This document shows positions 7,399-15,551 of a DNA stretch of 37,397 bases, piece by piece; the first letter of the stretch is position 1, and each line of letters starts with the position of its first letter. Under the pieces are notes generated by a model. It ran no database searches and was not told the DNA's origin. It saw only the letters and a list, made by a program, of their open reading frames with translations. The stretch comes from Microbispora rosea subsp. aerata (GTDB lineage: Bacteria > Actinomycetota > Actinomycetes > Streptosporangiales > Streptosporangiaceae). The DNA is taken from NCBI RefSeq assembly GCF_014647835.1, contig NZ_BMPY01000048.1, positions 1 through 37,397 on the forward strand, given 5' to 3'. Both the position numbers and the translations under genes were made by a program.

Positions 7399-9660
7399 AT
7401 GCCGCAGATCGCGCCGTTGCAACCGGGGGATCCGACCAGACTCGGTCCCTTCGTGCTGTCCGGCCGTCTCGGCGAGGGCGGGCAGGGCGTGGTCTACTTC
7501 GGCCAGGACGAGGCCGGCGAGCGCGCCGCGGTCAAGCTGCTGCACGTCAAGTTCTCCGGTGACGCGACCGCCAGGTCACGGTTCGCGCGGGAACTGCGCG
7601 CCGCCCAGCGCGTGGCGAGCTTCTGCACCGCCCGGGTCCTGGCCGCCGACCTGGAAGGCGACACGCCGTACATCGCGAGCGAGTTCATCGACGGGCGGTC
7701 GCTGCGCGAGGCCGTCGAGGCGGACGGGCCGCTGACCGGCTCGCGCCTGGAGCGCCTGGCGGTCGGCACGGCCACCGCGCTCACCGCGATCCACCAGGCG
7801 GGCATCGTGCACCGCGACTTCAAACCGGACAACGTGCTGCTGGCCGTGGACGGGCCCCGGGTGGTGGACTTCGGCATCGCCCGCATCCTCGACTCGACCG
7901 CCACGATCACCAGCCGGGCGATCGGCACACCGGCGTACATGGCGCCCGAGCAGATCTCCGGCGGCAAGGTGGGGCCCCCGGCCGACGTGTTCTCCTGGGC
8001 CTCCACGATCGCGTACGCCGCGACCGGCAACGTCGTGTTCGGCGGGACCTCGATCGCGGTCGTGCTCAACCGCATCCTCAACCACGACATCGACACCGAG
8101 ATGCTGCCCGAGCCGCTCGGCGGGGTGGTGCGCGCCTGCCTGCGCAAGTCGCCGGACGAGCGGCCCACGGCCGACCAGATCCTGCTGAGCCTGCTCGGCC
8201 GTGCGGCGTCGGGCGACGCGTCGACGGTCGTGCTGTCGGAGGGGGCCGCGCACGCGGCCGACCCGGACGCCACACGCCTGGCGCGCACCGGCCCCGGCCG
8301 CGTCGCCGGGACGGGCGCGGGTGTCTTGCCGCCCGCCGCCGCGCGGACCGGGACCGGCGAGCCGGGCACCGGCACGCGCACCGGCTACGGCGAGCCGACC
8401 GGATCCAGCCCGTGGACCGGGTACGGCGGGGCGGCCGGGGCCGGCGCCCGGACCGGGGCAGGACATGCCGGGAGCGATGTGCCCGCCGGGGCGTCCCGGT
8501 CGGCCCTGCCGACCTTCGGCTCCACCGACTCGAGGTTCGGCGGCGTCCCCACCCAGGGCGCCGGCGGTCACGCCGACATGGGGCCGCCCCTGGGATCCAC
8601 CGGCGCGGGGAACACCGGTGCCGGTGCCGGGGGAACCGGCGTGGGGGGAAGCGGCATGCCGCCCCTGCCTGCCGGTCCTGGGACGACGGTAGCCGGGCCG
8701 GCCGGGATCGGAGGACAGGTGCGGCGCCTCCGCAAGGAGGTCTCCATCGGCGTGTTCGCGGTGGTGATCGCGGTCGTGCTCGCCCTCGTGGCCGCCGCGG
8801 CCGTGCTCGCCGCCGATCAGCTGGGCCTCGGGTTCGGTGAAGAGCCCATCGACGACGGCGCGGACAACACCGTCGTCGCGACGCGACCCTCCCCCCGGCC
8901 GAGCCCGACGTACGCCTCGGTGTACGAGAAGGCGCTGCGGACCAAACGATTGACGATCGGCGTGCGCGGAGACCTGCCCGGGGTCGCTTTGGCGGAGGAG
9001 AGCGGCTTCAGCGGGTTCGACGTGGACGTCGCGACGCTCATCGCCAAAAGGCTCAAGGTCCCCGCGAGCGGGATCACTTTCCGCAGGCTCGGCGTCGGCG
9101 ACCGGGTGCGCGCGCTGACCGACGGCACGGTGGACATGGTCGTGGCGACCTACTCCTACGACGACAACCGCGACGACGCCGTCACCTTCGCCGGGCCGTA
9201 CTACACGGCCCACGCCGATGTGCTCGTGCTCGCCGGCTCGCGGATCAAGAAGCTGGAGGATCTCGCCGGGCACCGGATGTGCGCGCCGGCGGGCAGCAGC
9301 ACCGCCCGGCTCTTCGCGGACAAGGCGGACGTCGTGCAGGTCCCGGTGGACAACTACGCCGAGTGCATGAACCTGCTCACGCGGGGCGAGATCGACGCGG
9401 TCCCCGGCGACGACCTGATCATCGCCGGCTTCGCCAACCGCGTGGCGAGCCTGAAGCTGTCGGTGCTCGGCCTGCGGCTGACCGACCAGCGCTACGCGGT
9501 CGGCCTGCCCAAGAACGACGTGCGCACCTGCCGGATCGTGGAGGACGCGATCGCCGACATGTACGGCGACGGCACGATGCGAGACCTGCTGCGCAAGCAC
9601 TTCGGCAACGTCGATTTCGACCCCGAGCGGGACGCCCCGCCCAAGATCGCCTGCCGCTGA
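7399..9660 (+). CDS. Receptor Ser/Thr kinase with extracytoplasmic solute-binding domain
   Basis: ATG 7399 is chosen because MPQIAPLQPGDP is the usual N-terminus of these kinases; in-frame GTGs at 7348 and 7387 are alternatives. Product 753 aa. The PknB-like kinase domain (residues ~15-270) has the glycine loop GRLGEGGQGVVY, Lys46 in AVKLL, HRDFKPDN (His138, catalytic Asp140), DFGIAR (Asp157) and GTPAYMAPEQ. Residues ~285-440 are a Gly/Thr/Pro-rich linker. One membrane helix (~450-475) is followed by a type 3 solute-binding domain (~505-740): LTIGVRGDLPGVAL, FSGFDVDVATLIAKRL, MVVATYSYDDNR, FAGPYYTAHADVLV. Such domains bind polar amino acids, so the likely role is coupling an external ligand to phosphorylation inside. 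The ligand is unknown. Confidence 0.93.
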   Translation: MPQIAPLQPGDPTRLGPFVLSGRLGEGGQGVVYFGQDEAGERAAVKLLHVKFSGDATARSRFARELRAAQRVASFCTARVLAADLEGDTPYIASEFIDGRSLREAVEADGPLTGSRLERLAVGTATALTAIHQAGIVHRDFKPDNVLLAVDGPRVVDFGIARILDSTATITSRAIGTPAYMAPEQISGGKVGPPADVFSWASTIAYAATGNVVFGGTSIAVVLNRILNHDIDTEMLPEPLGGVVRACLRKSPDERPTADQILLSLLGRAASGDASTVVLSEGAAHAADPDATRLARTGPGRVAGTGAGVLPPAAARTGTGEPGTGTRTGYGEPTGSSPWTGYGGAAGAGARTGAGHAGSDVPAGASRSALPTFGSTDSRFGGVPTQGAGGHADMGPPLGSTGAGNTGAGAGGTGVGGSGMPPLPAGPGTTVAGPAGIGGQVRRLRKEVSIGVFAVVIAVVLALVAAAAVLAADQLGLGFGEEPIDDGADNTVVATRPSPRPSPTYASVYEKALRTKRLTIGVRGDLPGVALAEESGFSGFDVDVATLIAKRLKVPASGITFRRLGVGDRVRALTDGTVDMVVATYSYDDNRDDAVTFAGPYYTAHADVLVLAGSRIKKLEDLAGHRMCAPAGSSTARLFADKADVVQVPVDNYAECMNLLTRGEIDAVPGDDLIIAGFANRVASLKLSVLGLRLTDQRYAVGLPKNDVRTCRIVEDAIADMYGDGTMRDLLRKHFGNVDFDPERDAPPKIACR

Positions 9661-10074
9661 CCCCGCACTCCGGCCGGCCGAGCCCGCGTCCGGCTCTCGG
9701 CTCCGCTGCTCGTCGTCCGGATGGCTCTGATCGGCCTCGGGATGGGGCCCATGCTGTCCGGTCTCACCGTGGCGATCCAGACGGCCGTGCCGCCCCGGTT
9801 CATCGGCACGGCCGGCGCGAACCTCACGTTCTTCCGGCAGATCGGCGGCTCGGTGGCGCCGGCCGTGGCGGGCACCGCGTACACGCCGGTGGTGACGCGT
9901 GAAGCGCCCGTGCACGGCCTGGCCGAGGCCTGCGCCGCCGCGACCGCGACCGTCATCCCCTGGCTCGGGGGCGTCGGCGCGGCGGTCGCCCTCCTCGCGC
10001 TCGCCCCGCTGCCCCGGGGCGGCGTACGGCTCGGCCGGCCGCGGCGCCGCGGAGGGGACCTCGTCGCGGCGTGA
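9661..10074 (+). pseudogene. C-terminal remnant of a DHA2-type MFS exporter
   Basis: The frame is open directly after the kinase stop, with no ribosome-binding site. It reads LIGLGMGPMLSGLTVAIQ, VPPRFIGTAGA and LTFFRQIGGSVAPAVAGT, the hallmark of helices 11-13 of EmrB/QacA-type drug exporters, then a last hydrophobic segment (LGGVGAAVALLALAPL). A whole exporter needs ~470 residues; only ~110 remain and the loop before the last helix is shortened. It is therefore a decayed fragment. An ATG at 9721 could start a 117-aa product, but nothing supports translation. The intact exporter at 31883-33301 is of the same class. Confidence 0.8.
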
Positions 10075-10170
10075 GAACGCAGCTCAACGACGCTCTCGGC
10101 GGCGTGTCGGACGGTGCGCGGGGCACGCCCGGCACGGTTGAATTGATCTCAAGCGTTCGGGGGAGCCGTA

Positions 10171-11034
10171 GTGGGTCGTAGGGTCGTCACGGGTTTGGTC
10201 TGTGTCTTCGTCGCCGGAGCGCCGCAACCGGCACTCGCCTTCTCCGGGGAGCCTCCCCGGCCGGCGCCGGTGAAGGATCAGTGGGGCACGGCCGATCTGG
10301 CGGTCGGCATCACCGCCAAGCCGAAGGTGGCGCAGCCGGGGCAGCCGCTGACCTATCACGTCACCGTGCACAACAAGGGCCCGGGCGACGCCGTGCTGCC
10401 GACGCTGCGGGTCCGGCTGCCCAAGAGCTTCCAGATCGTCAACGTCGGCGTGGCGGAGTGCGAGCCCGGCCGGGCGCGCAACCAGGTCGTCTGCCGCTCG
10501 TCCGACGACGTGCTGCCCGGCGGCTCGGGCGACATGACGATCACGGGGGTGATCGCGCCGGGGGCGCACGGTCCCCTGCGGGCGCGGGCCGAGCTGACCT
10601 CCGAGGTGCTCGACGGCAACGAGGCCGACAACACGGCCGAGGCCGTGACCAGGGTCGACGAGGGGGCCGACCTGGCGATGCGGTTCCGCACCTCGACCAG
10701 GTTCATCCGCCCCGGGCACTGGTTCACCGTACGGGCCGAGGTGCACAACCGGGGGCCGCGGGTCGTCCGGGACGCCTACGTGTTCTTCCAGCCGCGCGAG
10801 GCCCGGCTGCTGTCCGCCAGGGGAGGGCGCTGCCGGGGGAACCGCCAGTTCGTGGGGTGCTCGCTGCCGCCGATCAGGTCGGGGTCGCGCGGGCTGCTCG
10901 AACTCGTGTTCCGGGTGCCGTCACGGGCCTCGCACGCCGTGGCGACGATGGCCACCGTCTACTCGCGCCGCTACGGCGACCGCCGCCCGGCCAACAACCG
11001 GGCGAGCGTACGGGTGGCCCTGCGCCGCGCCTGA
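10171..11034 (+). CDS. Secreted protein with two DUF11-like repeats
   Basis: GTG 10171 follows GGGGGAG by 5 bases. Product 287 aa. Residues 1-23 are a signal peptide (RRVVTGLVCVFVAGAPQPALA, cleavage probably after ALA). Two immunoglobulin-like DUF11 repeats follow, about 42-160 and 167-285. Both begin with ADLAVGI/ADLAMRF, continue with PGQPLTYHVTVHNKGPGDA or PGHWFTVRAEVHNRGPRVV, and end with an N-x-A-D-N-type turn (GNEADNTAEA, RRPANNRASV). Each repeat has one cysteine pair (CEPGRARNQVVC, CRGNRQFVGC), likely disulfides. No anchor or sortase motif is visible, so the protein is probably released. Function beyond an extracellular scaffold is unknown. Confidence 0.85.
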   Translation: MGRRVVTGLVCVFVAGAPQPALAFSGEPPRPAPVKDQWGTADLAVGITAKPKVAQPGQPLTYHVTVHNKGPGDAVLPTLRVRLPKSFQIVNVGVAECEPGRARNQVVCRSSDDVLPGGSGDMTITGVIAPGAHGPLRARAELTSEVLDGNEADNTAEAVTRVDEGADLAMRFRTSTRFIRPGHWFTVRAEVHNRGPRVVRDAYVFFQPREARLLSARGGRCRGNRQFVGCSLPPIRSGSRGLLELVFRVPSRASHAVATMATVYSRRYGDRRPANNRASVRVALRRA

Positions 11035-11205
11035 CGGCGCCCCCGCCGCGAGACACGTCGGCCACGGCGGGTCCGAGACGCCCGCCGCGCCCGACACGCC
11101 CGCCCTGCCACGCCGCCGATGCGTGCGAGAGCCGGTTCATGCGGGGCCGGGCGTACGGCGTCGAGGCGGAGACGGGCCAGGCACGCGCGGGCTGGCGGGG
11201 ATCGG

Positions 11206-12150
11206 TCAGGTGAGCGCGGCCCAGGCGTCGGCGACCATGTCGCGGAGCGTCGCGTGGGCGGGCTTCCAGCCGAGCTCCCGCCGGATCTTCTCCGACGAGG
11301 CCACTAGGACGGCCGGATCTCCGGGACGGCGCGGGGCGACGGTCGTCGGGATGGGGTGCCCGGTCACCTCGCGGCAGACGTCCACGACCTCCTTCACGGA
11401 GAAGCCCGTGCCGCTGCCGAGGTTGTAGATCCGGTGCTCACCGGGCGTGCAGGCGTCCAGGGCGAGCAGGTGCGCGCGGGCGAGGTCGGCGACGTGGATG
11501 TAGTCGCGGACGCACGTGCCGTCGGGGGTGGGGTAGTCGGTGCCGAAGACGCTGACCGACTCGCGCTCGCCGAGGGCCACCTTCAGGATGTTGGGGATCA
11601 GATGGGTCTCGACCGTGTGCCGCTCGCGGAACTCGCCGTACGCCCCGGCCACGTTGAAGTAACGCAGGCTGACCGCGCCCAGGCCGTACAGCCCGGCGAA
11701 GGCGGACAGCGCGGTGTCCACCGCCAGCTTGGACGCGCCGTAGGGGTTGCCCGGGCGGGTCGGGTCGGTCTCCAGGATCGGCGTGCGCTCCGGCTCGCCG
11801 TACGTGGCGGCGGTCGAGGAGAACACGATGCGGTTCACCCCGGCCTGCCGCATCGCGTCGAGCAGCGCGAGCGTGCCGCCGAGGTTGTGCGACCAGTACA
11901 GCCCCGGCTTCTCGACCGACTCGCCCACCAGCGACTTCGCCGCGAAGTGGAGCACGGCGTCGAACCCTTCCGACAGCACGCCGCCCGCCTCGGTGACCGA
12001 CGCCCGCACGAAGGCGGCGCCGGAGGGCACCGCGTCGGCGTGCCCGGTCGACAGGTCGTCGAGCACCGTGACCTCGTGCCCCTCCTCCAGGAGTTGCGCC
12101 GCCACGACGCTGCCGATATACCCGGCTCCACCAGTAACCAGCAGCTTCAC
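11206..12150 (-). CDS. galE: UDP-glucose 4-epimerase
   Basis: Interconverts UDP-glucose and UDP-galactose, feeding galactose use and cell-wall polysaccharide synthesis. GTG 12150 follows AGGAG by 6 bases. Product 314 aa, an extended short-chain dehydrogenase. It has the NAD-binding GGAGYIGS at the N-terminus, [24 protein letters not shown], the serine of [12 protein letters not shown], the catalytic NPYGASK tyrosine/lysine pair, and [27 protein letters not shown] is the sugar-nucleotide part. It stands alone and converges with the DUF11 gene. Its 5' region is the most A+T-rich in the neighbourhood. Confidence 0.95.
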   Translation of the reverse strand: MKLLVTGGAGYIGSVVAAQLLEEGHEVTVLDDLSTGHADAVPSGAAFVRASVTEAGGVLSEGFDAVLHFAAKSLVGESVEKPGLYWSHNLGGTLALLDAMRQAGVNRIVFSSTAATYGEPERTPILETDPTRPGNPYGASKLAVDTALSAFAGLYGLGAVSLRYFNVAGAYGEFRERHTVETHLIPNILKVALGERESVSVFGTDYPTPDGTCVRDYIHVADLARAHLLALDACTPGEHRIYNLGSGTGFSVKEVVDVCREVTGHPIPTTVAPRRPGDPAVLVASSEKIRRELGWKPAHATLRDMVADAWAALT

Positions 12151-12308
12151 TGTTTACTCCTGTTCAAATCTGTTAGATTATGTACGTACCGGGCCTAGCT
12201 TACGCTCTTCTCATGAGGAGCGGGTTAAATGCCACCAGCACCGCAATCCCAGCGAGTCATGGGGGATTGTGACGACCGGCTTGGCACGCCTGACACCCGA
12301 ACGGACTG
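12151..12308. promoter_or_regulatory. Divergent control region between galE and the CorC-type gene
   Basis: The 158-base gap is A+T-rich near galE. Reading toward galE, TAATCT and the palindrome GTACGTAC lie 20-40 bases upstream of its ribosome-binding site, so TAATCT is a possible -10. No convincing -35 was seen. Confidence 0.3.
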
Positions 12309-13625
12309 ATGACGTTGAGTAACGTCGCGGTGACCATCGCCCTGGTCCTGATATTCATCCTGATCGGCGGATTTTTCGCCGCGGCCGAGATGGCGATGGT
12401 CTCGCTGCGGGAGAGCCAGATCCGCCGGCTGAGTCTCGAGGAACGCCGGGGCGCGCGCGTGCAGAAGCTCGCCCGCGACCCCAACCGGTTCCTGTCCGCC
12501 ATCCAGGTCGGCGTGACCGTGGCGACCGTGCTGTCGGGCGCGCTCGGCGCCGACGCGCTGGGCCCGCGGTTCGCCCCGGTCCTCGAGGAGTGGGGGCTGC
12601 GGCCGGACGTGGCCGCGCCCGCCGCGTTCGTGACCGTCACGCTGGCCATCTCGTACGTCACGCTGGTGCTCGGCGAGCTGGCGCCCAAGCGGCTCGGCAG
12701 GCAGCGGGCGGAGAGCCTGTCGCTGCTGATCGCCCCGCTGCTCGACCGGATCGCGACGCTGTCCAGGCCGGTGATCTGGCTGCTGTCCAAGTCGACCAAC
12801 GGCGTCGTACGGCTGCTCGGCGGCAACCCGTCCGCCGACCGGGCGGCCATGACCACCGAGGAGCTGCGCGACATGGTGGTGGGTCACGCGGAGCTCACCC
12901 AGGACGAGCGCGACGTGATCGCCGAGGTGTTCGCGGCGGGCAAGCGGCAGCTCAGGGAGGTCATGCTGCCCCGCACGGAGGTCGAGTTCATGGCCGCGGA
13001 CACCCCGCTCGCCGAGGCGGCCGTGCTCGCCGCGGCCATGCCGCACTCCCGGTTCCCCGTCTACCGCGACTCCTACGACGACGTCATCGGGTTCGTCCAC
13101 GTACGGGATCTGCTCGACCCGGTGCGCACCGGGCGGCTGGACCCGATCAGCGAGCTGGTGCCGATCCGCCCGGTCAAGCTCGTGCCGGCGAGCAAGCGCG
13201 TTCTGCCCACGCTGGCGGAGATGCGCGACGAGGGCCACCACCTCGCCATCGTGGTGGACGAGTACGGCGGCACCGCCGGCATCGTCACGCTGGAAGACCT
13301 GGTCGAGGAGCTCGTGGGCGACATCCGCGACGAGTACGACGAGAGCGGCGACGCCGTACGGGTGATCGCCGGAGACATGGAGATCGAGGGGCTGGTCAAC
13401 CTCGACGAGTTCCACGCGCAGACGGGCGTGCGGCTGCCCGACGGGCCGTACGAGACCCTGGGCGGCTACGTCATGGCCTTCCTCGGCCACCTGCCGCAGC
13501 GGGGCGAGGTCGCCGAGGGGCCGGGCGTGACGCTGACCGTGACGGAGATGGACGGCCGCCGCGTCTCCCGCGTCCGGGTCACCCGCACTCCCCCCGAAGA
13601 CCCGGCGCCGGCGGCGACCGGCTGA
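12309..13625 (+). CDS. CNNM/CBS-pair/CorC_HlyC membrane protein (hemolysin C family)
   Basis: ATG 12309 is the first start of the frame; the upstream ribosome-binding site is weak. Product 438 aa. Residues ~1-185 are a CNNM (DUF21) membrane domain: GGFFAAAEMAMVSLRESQIRRL, FLSAIQVGVTVATVLSGALG and VTLVLGELAPKRL. Residues ~205-330 are two CBS motifs, with VMLPRTEVEFMAADTPL and HLAIVVDEYGGTAGIVTLEDLVEELVG. Residues ~345-420 are the CorC_HlyC domain. Family members are linked to Mg/Co efflux or membrane ion homeostasis, with nucleotide sensing by the CBS pair. Despite the historical name, hemolysis is not implied. It stands alone and converges with the sigma-factor pair. Confidence 0.93.
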   Translation: MTLSNVAVTIALVLIFILIGGFFAAAEMAMVSLRESQIRRLSLEERRGARVQKLARDPNRFLSAIQVGVTVATVLSGALGADALGPRFAPVLEEWGLRPDVAAPAAFVTVTLAISYVTLVLGELAPKRLGRQRAESLSLLIAPLLDRIATLSRPVIWLLSKSTNGVVRLLGGNPSADRAAMTTEELRDMVVGHAELTQDERDVIAEVFAAGKRQLREVMLPRTEVEFMAADTPLAEAAVLAAAMPHSRFPVYRDSYDDVIGFVHVRDLLDPVRTGRLDPISELVPIRPVKLVPASKRVLPTLAEMRDEGHHLAIVVDEYGGTAGIVTLEDLVEELVGDIRDEYDESGDAVRVIAGDMEIEGLVNLDEFHAQTGVRLPDGPYETLGGYVMAFLGHLPQRGEVAEGPGVTLTVTEMDGRRVSRVRVTRTPPEDPAPAATG

Positions 13626-13631
13626 CCGGTT

Positions 13632-13647
13632 GACCGGCCGGCCGGTC
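13632..13647. terminator. Palindrome between convergent genes
   Basis: GACCGGCC/GGCCGGTC is a perfect 16-base palindrome 7 bases after the CorC-type stop and 29 bases before the end of the minus-strand gene. It could fold as a hairpin in either transcript only with a strained loop, so bidirectional termination is a guess. Confidence 0.3.
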
Positions 13648-13675
13648 GGGCGCGGGGCGCTCCGGGGGCGCGGGC

Positions 13676-14632
13676 TCAGGCGCAGCCTTTCCGCTTCACC
13701 GAGGCGGACCAGGCCGGGAGCGTGTCGATGATCCGCGGACGGGTGATGGACCACAGTTCACGGCCGTGCCCCGGCACGAGCTCCTGGCCGCCGAGGAGGA
13801 CGTAGGAGGTCGTGTCGAAGATGAGGGACTCGCGGGAGGTCGTGCCCCCGGGGCCCCGGTCGTCCACTCGGGTCACGGCGATGCCCGATCTGCCCGTGGC
13901 GTCCTTGAGCTCCTCCGTCTCGATGCCCGGCAGGGTCGCGGCGATCTCGAAGATGGCCGCCTGCAGCCTGGGCGGCACCGGGGTGCCGAGCACCCTGACG
14001 GCGCCGTTCCAGATCCGCGTCGCGGCGTCCTCGCCGCCTGCCGCCTCGTCACCGGCCTCGGCCAGCTTGCGCCGGAGCCGTTCCTTGTCCCTGGGCCACC
14101 CGCGCAGGTCGGCGTAGGTCAGGCCGCGCCGGAAGGGGCACCGGGTCAGCAGTTCCTTGTATTCGTTGCCCCCGGGGACGGACGTCGCCGGCTTGTGCCA
14201 GACGAGCCCGGGGCGAGAGCCGTCGACCGACGCCCAGATCTCGCCCGTGATGTGACGGGGACCGACGTTGCGCACCCCTTCCTCGGCGCGGGTATACGCG
14301 ATCAGCTCGTAGTGGAGGTACTGGTCGTCCCGGGGGTCCGGCCACGGGGCGGCGGTCGCGGCCTTGGCCGCCAGCCTCAGGACCTCGGCGGCGCTCGCGG
14401 GCGCGGAGGGGGTGAACGCCTGAAAGGCGACCGCTCCCGCGGCCGCCGCCGCGACCAGGCCGCCCGCCAGCAGCAGACGCGGCAGGCCGGCCACCCGGGC
14501 GCGCCGGGGCCGCCGCTTCGCGCGGGCTTCGGCCAGGAGCGCGGTACGCGCGGGGGCGAGGCGGTCGGCCGTGGGGAGCGGCTTGTCGGCGAACAGGTCG
14601 CGCAGTTCGGTCAGGTCGGTCAGCTCGTTCAT
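13676..14632 (-). CDS. CU044_5270-type membrane protein, partner of the ECF sigma factor
   Basis: The ATG at 14632 overlaps the sigma-factor stop by 4 bases (ATGA), so the two are translationally coupled. Product 318 aa: a cytoplasmic N-terminus (residues ~1-48, basic KRRPRRARVAG at its end), one membrane helix (~50-70, LLLAGGLVAAAAAGAVAF) and a large exported domain with two cysteines (RCPFRRG and the C-terminal KGCA). This matches the actinobacterial CU044_5270 family, encoded next to ECF sigma factors and thought to act as sigma-modulating sensors. No HxxxCxxC zinc anti-sigma motif is present, so direct sigma binding is inferred from context. Confidence 0.85.
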   Translation of the reverse strand: MNELTDLTELRDLFADKPLPTADRLAPARTALLAEARAKRRPRRARVAGLPRLLLAGGLVAAAAAGAVAFQAFTPSAPASAAEVLRLAAKAATAAPWPDPRDDQYLHYELIAYTRAEEGVRNVGPRHITGEIWASVDGSRPGLVWHKPATSVPGGNEYKELLTRCPFRRGLTYADLRGWPRDKERLRRKLAEAGDEAAGGEDAATRIWNGAVRVLGTPVPPRLQAAIFEIAATLPGIETEELKDATGRSGIAVTRVDDRGPGGTTSRESLIFDTTSYVLLGGQELVPGHGRELWSITRPRIIDTLPAWSASVKRKGCA

Positions 14633-15207
14633 GAGGTCTGCTCCGTCGTGGGGTCGGTGCTGCCGAGGGCCTCGCGGACGACGGCCCGTGCGCGGTTGAG
14701 GCGGGACCGGACTGTTCCGATCGGGATGGACAGGGCGCCTGCGACCTCTTCGTAGGTGAGCTCGGCCCAGGCCACGAGTAAGAGGACGTCGCGGTCGCGC
14801 GCCTTCAGCGAGGCCAGCGCCCGGGCGAGAGGGCGGCGTACGGCATGGGCGCTCGCCCGCTCCACGGCTTGCTCCGCGGCGTCGCCGCCGTCGGGGAGGA
14901 CGCCCATCTTCGAGTACGCCTTGTAGCGGTGTATCTCGGCGCGCCGATGGCGGCGGATGAAGTTGGTCGCGATGCCGTACAACCAGGGGAGGGCCTCCGC
15001 GCGGGAGGTGTCGTAGTCGAGGCGCTGCCGGAACGCGGCGAGGAACGTCTCGGAGACGACGTCGTCGGCCGTGTCGTCGCCGAGCCGGCGCGCCACATAA
15101 CGGTGGATGTGTGCCGCGTGCCTGTCGAACAGCAGGGCGAACACCTCGGGATCTCGCCGCGATTGTTCGATCAGGGCGGCGTCAGACAGGGTCGTACTGA
15201 GCGGCAT
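14629..15207 (-). CDS. ECF-family RNA polymerase sigma factor
   Basis: Directs RNA polymerase to specific promoters. ATG 15207; GGAAGG lies about 9 bases upstream. Product 192 aa, the usual size. Region 2 (residues ~20-90) has FALLFDRHAAHIHRYVARRLGDD, ADDVVSETFLAAFRQ and LPWLYGIATNFIRRHRR. Region 4 (~130-182) has LARALASLKARDRDVLLLVAW and the helix-turn-helix LTYEEVAGALSIPIGTVRSRLNRAR. The gene leads a two-gene operon with the CU044_5270-type membrane protein. Autoregulation is usual in such pairs; upstream, TGAAC around 15270 (minus strand) could be part of a -35, but the pattern is weak. Confidence 0.95.
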   Translation of the reverse strand: MPLSTTLSDAALIEQSRRDPEVFALLFDRHAAHIHRYVARRLGDDTADDVVSETFLAAFRQRLDYDTSRAEALPWLYGIATNFIRRHRRAEIHRYKAYSKMGVLPDGGDAAEQAVERASAHAVRRPLARALASLKARDRDVLLLVAWAELTYEEVAGALSIPIGTVRSRLNRARAVVREALGSTDPTTEQTS

Positions 15208-15551
15208 GGGGTCGGGCCTTCCCGAGTGAGTAGTGTCGGCCGTCTTTCACACGAACCGGGAAACGAGTTCACGGGACTCCACGGCCCCGGTTCATCACGC
15301 CGGGGACGATCGCCGTGGTGCCCGTCGTCGTGCTCCGGGTGATCGCCGTCCGGCTCGCGGCGCCGGCCGGGAGCCGGGGCCCACATCGGGCGGACCCGGT
15401 CGGGGAGGCTTCTCGCCGGTGAGGGCGGCCGGCACGTCCCCTTCGCGAGCTGTGGTGATCCCATCCGTTTTCGGGGGCTCCGGCGGCTGGGAGCGTCCGC
15501 CGCGGGCCGTGCCTGTCGCATGGAGGCCGCGACTGCTGACAGAATTGCCGT
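15208..15551. other. Divergent intergenic region between sigma factor and trpS (344 bp)
   Basis: No gene is supported here. It must hold the promoter of the sigma operon and that of trpS. No T-box signature (AGGGTGGNACCGCG type) was found, so trpS is not under visible T-box control. Confidence 0.5.
15540..15545 (+). promoter_or_regulatory. Candidate -10 for a leaderless trpS transcript
   Basis: CAGAAT ends exactly 6 bases before ATG 15552, the spacing expected when transcription starts at the A of the start codon. No Shine-Dalgarno sequence precedes the ATG. No good -35 is visible, so confidence is low. Confidence 0.35.

Noticed and set aside
7576-9915. 779-codon minus-strand frame opposite the receptor kinase
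   Set aside because: The plus strand encodes kinase, membrane and solute-binding motifs; the opposite frame shows only low-complexity His/Gly/Arg sequence.
12225-13754. Long minus-strand reading frame (509 codons) opposite the CorC-type gene
   Set aside because: It is the antisense shadow of a clear CNNM/CBS/CorC gene; its translation is His/Arg/Asp/Gly-rich without domains.
15208-15551. T-box riboswitch in front of trpS
   Set aside because: No AGGGTGGNACCGCG-like antiterminator sequence or specifier-loop pattern was seen.
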